From assembly GCA_964383905.1 (NCBI GenBank), contig CAYLJO010000244.1:1-8864 (forward strand): a DNA stretch of 8,864 bases, written 5' to 3'. The notes beneath the pieces were generated by a model. The model was given only the letters and a program-made list of their open reading frames with translations, had not been told where the DNA came from and did no database searches. Positions 5,871 through 8,864 of the stretch are shown piece by piece. A program made the position numbers and the translations under genes. How positions within the stretch are numbered: position 1 is the stretch's first letter; every line of letters starts with the position of its first letter. Source of the DNA: CAYLJO01 sp964383905. Lineage in GTDB: Bacteria; Acidobacteriota; Blastocatellia; Pyrinomonadales; Pyrinomonadaceae.

Positions 5871-7363
5871 TGTCCTATGTCGTTGATCTTCAAAACGGCC
5901 GCCGTCTCGGCCCGCACCTGCCGGCAAAGGGCCGCATTCTCGACAAGCGATTGACCGTACGAAGGAATAATTTCCTTCAGTTTGAGAGACCATCCTCCTT
6001 CTTTCAATTTTTCCGGGAAACAGCGCTCGATGACTTGAACCATGATCCACGTGGCCGTGGAAGCACCAGGCGAAGCGCCCAGCATCGCCACGATGGAGCG
6101 ATCGGCGGCACTCACAAGCTCCGTGCCGAATTCCAGAATGCCGCCTTGGGTCGGATCCTTTTTGATGATCTGCACGCGCTGGCCTGCTACTTCGACCCTC
6201 CAATCCTCCGGCTTTGCATTTGGATAGAACTCGCGGAGCGCGGCGAACCGCTCCTCTGAGGATTCGAGCACCTGTCCTACCAGATACTTTTCGAGAGCCA
6301 GGTTATCCCTGCCGACGGCCAGCAGCGGCAGTAAATTCTCCGGATCGATGGAGCCGAAGAGATCCAGGTAGGATCCATGCTTGAGAAACTTCGTCGAAAA
6401 GCCCGCGTAGGGCCCGAACAGCAGAGATACCTTTCCTTCGACGTGGCGCCTGTCGAGATGCGGGACGGACATCGGCGGTGACCCTACGGCGGCTTTACCG
6501 TACACCTTGGCGTTGTGGCGGGAAGCAACCTCCGTGTCGTCGCAGCGAAGCCAGATTCCACTCACCGGAAACCCGGCGTAGCCCCGCCCCTCGGGGATCC
6601 CGGATTTTTGCAGCAGGTGCAGCGAGCCGCCGCCGGCACCGAGGAAAACGAATTTGGCCTGGACATCCCAGTGCTCACCGCTTTTCTCATCCCTCACCCG
6701 CACACTCCATAGATCCCCGTCGCGGCGCAGATCCTGGACGCGATAGAAAAAGTGGATTGAGAACCCTTCCTTACCCCGCAGGGAATCGAGGAGAACCTTG
6801 GTGAGGGCGCCATAATCCACATCCGTGCCGGTCACCATGCGCGTCGCCGCAACTTCCTCGCCCACGTCGCGGCCTTCCATCACCAGCGGGAACCACTCAT
6901 AAATCTGCTTCTCGTCATCGGAATATTCCATCCCGTGATACAAGTGATGGGCAGAGAGCGCCGCGAAGCGTTTTTTAAGGAACGCGACATTCTCCGATCC
7001 GCGCACGAAACTGCAGTGGGGTACGGGATGAATAAAGGACTGCGGGTCTTTGATCGCCCCCTTTTTCACCAGATAGGCCCAGAGCTGGCGGGAAAGATCG
7101 AACTCGGTGTTGACCTGCAGAGCCTTTGAGATGTCAATGCTGCCGTCACTTTCCTGTGGGGTGTAGTTCAACTCACAGAGTGCCGCATGGCCGGTGCCGG
7201 CGTTGTTCCAGGCATTCGAGCTCTCCTGCGCCTCGCTGCCCAGGACTTCGTAGATCTCTATTTTGAGGCCGGGATCAAGTTCTTTTAAGATCACTGCCAG
7301 CGTAGCGCTCATGATGCCCGCACCGACAAGGACGACATCAGGATGGTTTGTGGGTGTAGTCAT
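5867..7363 (-). CDS. mqo: Malate:quinone oxidoreductase
   Basis: This FAD-dependent peripheral membrane enzyme oxidises L-malate to oxaloacetate and passes electrons to the quinone pool, serving in the TCA cycle in place of or beside NAD-malate dehydrogenase. The 498-residue product has the dinucleotide fold DVVLVGAGIMSATLA (9-23), the family block SSNAWNNAGTGHAALCELNY (48-67), a second block GAGGGSLHLLQKSGIPEG in the middle, and the C-terminal GQRVQIIKKD and LGASPGAS (428-435) motifs. Length and motifs match the family throughout, with no break. The frame stays open to 7447, but the ATG at 7363 is preferred: it has GGAG seven bases upstream, and its product starts just before the FAD fold. 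The stop overlaps the start of the cupin gene (ATGA). The upstream region is 431 bases long, so the promoter probably lies there. Confidence 0.97.
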   Translation of the reverse strand: MTTPTNHPDVVLVGAGIMSATLAVILKELDPGLKIEIYEVLGSEAQESSNAWNNAGTGHAALCELNYTPQESDGSIDISKALQVNTEFDLSRQLWAYLVKKGAIKDPQSFIHPVPHCSFVRGSENVAFLKKRFAALSAHHLYHGMEYSDDEKQIYEWFPLVMEGRDVGEEVAATRMVTGTDVDYGALTKVLLDSLRGKEGFSIHFFYRVQDLRRDGDLWSVRVRDEKSGEHWDVQAKFVFLGAGGGSLHLLQKSGIPEGRGYAGFPVSGIWLRCDDTEVASRHNAKVYGKAAVGSPPMSVPHLDRRHVEGKVSLLFGPYAGFSTKFLKHGSYLDLFGSIDPENLLPLLAVGRDNLALEKYLVGQVLESSEERFAALREFYPNAKPEDWRVEVAGQRVQIIKKDPTQGGILEFGTELVSAADRSIVAMLGASPGASTATWIMVQVIERCFPEKLKEGGWSLKLKEIIPSYGQSLVENAALCRQVRAETAAVLKINDIGQ

Positions 7364-7370
7364 AGTATTT

Positions 7371-7374
7371 CTCC
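7371..7374 (-). promoter_or_regulatory. Shine-Dalgarno deciding the mqo start
   Basis: GGAG on the minus strand sits seven bases before the ATG at 7363. It favours that start over the in-frame upstream start at 7447, which would add 28 residues without resemblance to the family. Confidence 0.7.
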
Positions 7375-7439
7375 GTACCGGGTCAGTTTGAAATTCTGAG
7401 CCGGTATCTATCAACGCCCCGATTCGGAGCCAAATCACA

Positions 7440-7449
7440 AAGTGCACTT
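7440..7449. promoter_or_regulatory. 10-base palindrome upstream of mqo
   Basis: AAGTGCACTT is a perfect palindrome centred about 80 bases before the mqo start codon. On the minus strand it is preceded by a second AAGTG ten bases earlier. Its position fits an operator for a dimeric regulator, but a single short palindrome is weak evidence. Confidence 0.25.
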
Positions 7450-7679
7450 CAACTCACTTGACCTTATCATTGTAGTCGCCACGGGCTGTGCGGTTCTTTC
7501 TAAATCTTGCCCGAACCTACTATATTTTGCTGTGCCCGCCACTCTTCTTTCATTCAACAGTGAAAATGGCGCACTACCCAGTCGCCACGCGGTGATCCGA
7601 TACCTTACTCCGATAGTCCGCAGCCACGGTCGAGGTTTCCCGGCGGTTGACAACGGAGTGCGAGGACAACAAAGACGGC

Positions 7680-7706
7680 GATCCTCATCAAGAGAAGTAG
7701 AGGATC
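7680..7706. other. Inverted repeat downstream of the HdeD-like gene
   Basis: GATCCTC at 7680-7686 and GAGGATC at 7700-7706 form a 7-bp stem with a 13-base loop, about 90-115 bases past the HdeD-like stop. No T-run follows in the direction of transcription, so a terminator role is unproven. Confidence 0.3.
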
Positions 7707-7794
7707 TCACACGACGTTGACCAGGTCGCGTGAGGCTGTAGCCGCTTGGATGAATAGCGCCCGTCTCTGGAACAGGATCGTGATTAGACGTGGG

Positions 7795-8352
7795 TTACGC
7801 TGAGGCTGAACTAATATCGCGAACAGCGAACGAGAGCATAAACCTTGAGATGCCGCTAAATATTAAGCTGATTCCCACCAAAGTTCCAATCACCCAGACG
7901 GAACTCGATGGCCACTGCGCCCAGATCAAAATCCCGAGGATCAGCGTAACGATACCGTCGAACAGAACCCAACCGGCGTGCCGCACCCTTCGGATGCGAA
8001 AGTAAAGAGCCAGTTCCAAAATTCCTTCGAAGAGAAGAAATACCGCCAGGACCAGGGTTAGAGAGAACACGCCCAAAAGCGGGTTCATTAGCATATAAAT
8101 TCCGGCGACCCCGTAGACAATGGCGAGGAGCACCTGCCAAAGGACTCCGCCGACGCTGTGATAGTGGAAGGCAAAGATTAGATGTGAAATTCCCGTGAAC
8201 AGAATTAACCAGGCAAGCACAATGACAAGTCCGATCGAAGACGCCAGAGGCAGGCTGATGGCCAGAATACCGCAGATAAGCATCAGGATGCCCCAGAGCA
8301 TCGACCATCCGCCGGCTTTTCTTACGGCTCCGACAGTTGTTTCCGCGTTCAT
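7795..8352 (-). CDS. HdeD-like (DUF308) six-helix membrane protein
   Basis: This 185-residue inner-membrane protein belongs to the HdeD/DUF308 family; E. coli HdeD is an acid-resistance membrane protein, and most relatives are uncharacterised. Six hydrophobic segments are visible at roughly 15-35, 39-61, 70-90, 95-118, 128-146 and 151-174, arranged as three similar hairpins. The typical W..SS.WVIGTLVGISLIFSG stretch occurs at about 147-167. The N-terminal 14 residues are polar (MNAETTVGAVRKAG) and no signal peptide is cleaved. The start at 8352 is supported by a strong AGGAGGA; an in-frame start at 8406 would add 18 residues with no family match. It lies 85 bases after the DUF302 gene, and could be cotranscribed with it. 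The physiological role here, acid or envelope stress, is inferred only from the family. Confidence 0.9.
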   Translation of the reverse strand: MNAETTVGAVRKAGGWSMLWGILMLICGILAISLPLASSIGLVIVLAWLILFTGISHLIFAFHYHSVGGVLWQVLLAIVYGVAGIYMLMNPLLGVFSLTLVLAVFLLFEGILELALYFRIRRVRHAGWVLFDGIVTLILGILIWAQWPSSSVWVIGTLVGISLIFSGISRFMLSFAVRDISSASA

Positions 8353-8360
8353 AGGATTTC

Positions 8361-8367
8361 TCCTCCT
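8361..8367 (-). promoter_or_regulatory. Shine-Dalgarno deciding the HdeD-like start
   Basis: AGGAGGA on the minus strand ends eight bases before the ATG at 8352. It is a near-complete anti-16S match and fixes this start against the longer frame beginning at 8406. Confidence 0.8.
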
Positions 8368-8437
8368 GTAAAGTTCGACAATCAAGTAACCAAAATGGGA
8401 CGACAATAGTTAGCTTATAATGAGAAGCCCTTTCCGT

Positions 8438-8827
8438 TTATTCGATCGCCTGTGATAATAAAGCGCCTACTCCCACGAACGGCTCTCGCGCTAATCCGTG
8501 CCGCCGTTGCAAGTACCTCGGGCTGTTGTAACTGACCTGCACCTCCCCGCCTGCGCCTTCCCAGATTAACGCCTTCAGCGGCAGGTCAATCGCCAGCGAG
8601 GGCGCGGCCTCCATCAACGGGGTACCGGCTCTCGGATCACCGAAGATGATCAATCGTGTGGGCCGCAACGTGAGGCCCACCTTCTCCGCTTCCGCGCTTT
8701 GATCGATCACGGCGAAGATGGTGATCCCTTTGGCTCGCAGAGCGGCCATGATGCGCTCGGCACTCTCCGCCACTGAATACCGGCTCATGAGAGAAATAAT
8801 CCCGCCCTCTTCAACTTCATTAGTCAT
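8438..8827 (-). CDS. DUF302 domain protein
   Basis: This 129-residue protein is covered almost entirely by one DUF302 domain. Family features visible in order are SRYSVAESAERIMAALRAKG (15-34), ITIFAVID (35-42), VGLTLRPTRLIIFGDPRAGT (50-69), PLMEAAPSLAIDLPLKALIW (70-89), and SYNSPRYLQRRHGL (about 98-111). DUF302 proteins are small alpha/beta proteins of uncertain function, sometimes near stress or metal genes. In relatives I recall, the IDQ segment usually reads IDH; here the His is replaced by Gln, which could matter if it is a ligand. The ATG at 8827 has GGAG (8834-8837) six bases upstream, so I prefer it to the GTG at 8839, which would add four residues. There is no signal peptide, so the protein is probably cytoplasmic. 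It may share a transcript with the HdeD-like gene. Confidence 0.88.
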   Translation of the reverse strand: MTNEVEEGGIISLMSRYSVAESAERIMAALRAKGITIFAVIDQSAEAEKVGLTLRPTRLIIFGDPRAGTPLMEAAPSLAIDLPLKALIWEGAGGEVQVSYNSPRYLQRRHGLAREPFVGVGALLSQAIE

Positions 8828-8864
8828 GATTGGCTCCACGCCTCACACAAGCAATTGACACCTA

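Larger units (their letters stand above)
7364..7794. other. 431-base non-coding region between the HdeD-like gene and mqo
   Basis: No convincing gene lies here. Two open frames of about 90 codons occur on opposite strands (plus 7442-7720, minus 7710-7435), but neither has a ribosome binding site, a recognisable domain or protein-like composition. The region should hold the 3' end of the HdeD-like transcript and the mqo promoter. I could not find a good -35/-10 pair. Visible structure comprises the inverted repeat at 7680-7706 and the palindrome at 7440-7449. Confidence 0.6.

Noticed and set aside
5871..6203. N-terminal extension of the cupin frame
   Set aside because: The extension is entirely inside mqo in another frame; the cupin fold starts at the ATG at 5870.
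7435..7710. Minus-strand open frame of 91 codons upstream of mqo
   Set aside because: No ribosome binding site, no domain, and composition like translated non-coding DNA.
7442..7720. Plus-strand open frame with a hydrophobic start, possibly a small secreted protein
   Set aside because: No Shine-Dalgarno, the rest is Arg/Ser-rich and non-protein-like, and an equally long frame exists on the other strand, which suggests chance.

Overview
The window reads as a bacterial chromosomal segment in which every supportable gene lies on the minus strand, so transcription runs from high to low coordinates. Shine-Dalgarno sequences of the GGAG/AGGAGG type precede most genes, one protein has a Sec signal peptide, and a malate:quinone oxidoreductase points to a respiring organism. 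The mix of families (DHA2-type MFS pump, DUF1275, ThrE-like exporter, HdeD, DUF302) fits a free-living, probably soil Gram-negative bacterium such as an acidobacterium or proteobacterium. The sequence alone does not fix the phylum. I see no rRNA, tRNA, CRISPR array, transposase or integrase.

Layout in transcription order, from the right edge: (1) a DUF302 protein, 8827-8438; (2) an HdeD-like six-helix membrane protein, 8352-7795; (3) a 431-base non-coding stretch, 7794-7364, with a short inverted repeat and a 10-base palindrome; (4) malate:quinone oxidoreductase (mqo), 7363-5867, whose stop overlaps the start of a 120-residue cupin, 5870-5508, in an ATGA junction; (5) a spacer with a 20-base perfect palindrome, 5463-5444; (6) a G+C-rich pair of membrane genes, a ThrE-type threonine/serine exporter (5419-4172) and a DUF1275/YoaK protein (4158-3433), separated by 13 bases; (7) a small protein of 11 five-residue repeats (3338-3069), overlapping by another ATGA junction a 53-residue unknown ORF (3072-2911); (8) a signal-peptide alpha/beta hydrolase of the Asp-nucleophile (epoxide hydrolase/dehalogenase) type, 2857-1937; (9) a 14-helix DHA2-type drug efflux MFS pump, 1790-198; (10) 197 bases at the left edge with no supportable gene.

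Functionally this looks like an accessory neighbourhood for transport, envelope and stress functions set around one central-metabolism gene (mqo). Three pairs look translationally coupled: mqo with the cupin, the ThrE-like exporter with DUF1275, and the repeat protein with the 53-residue ORF. Nothing identifies a known multi-gene defence, biosynthetic or mobile system. The least explained items are the repeat protein with its coupled small ORF, the mqo-linked cupin, and the palindrome at 5444-5463.
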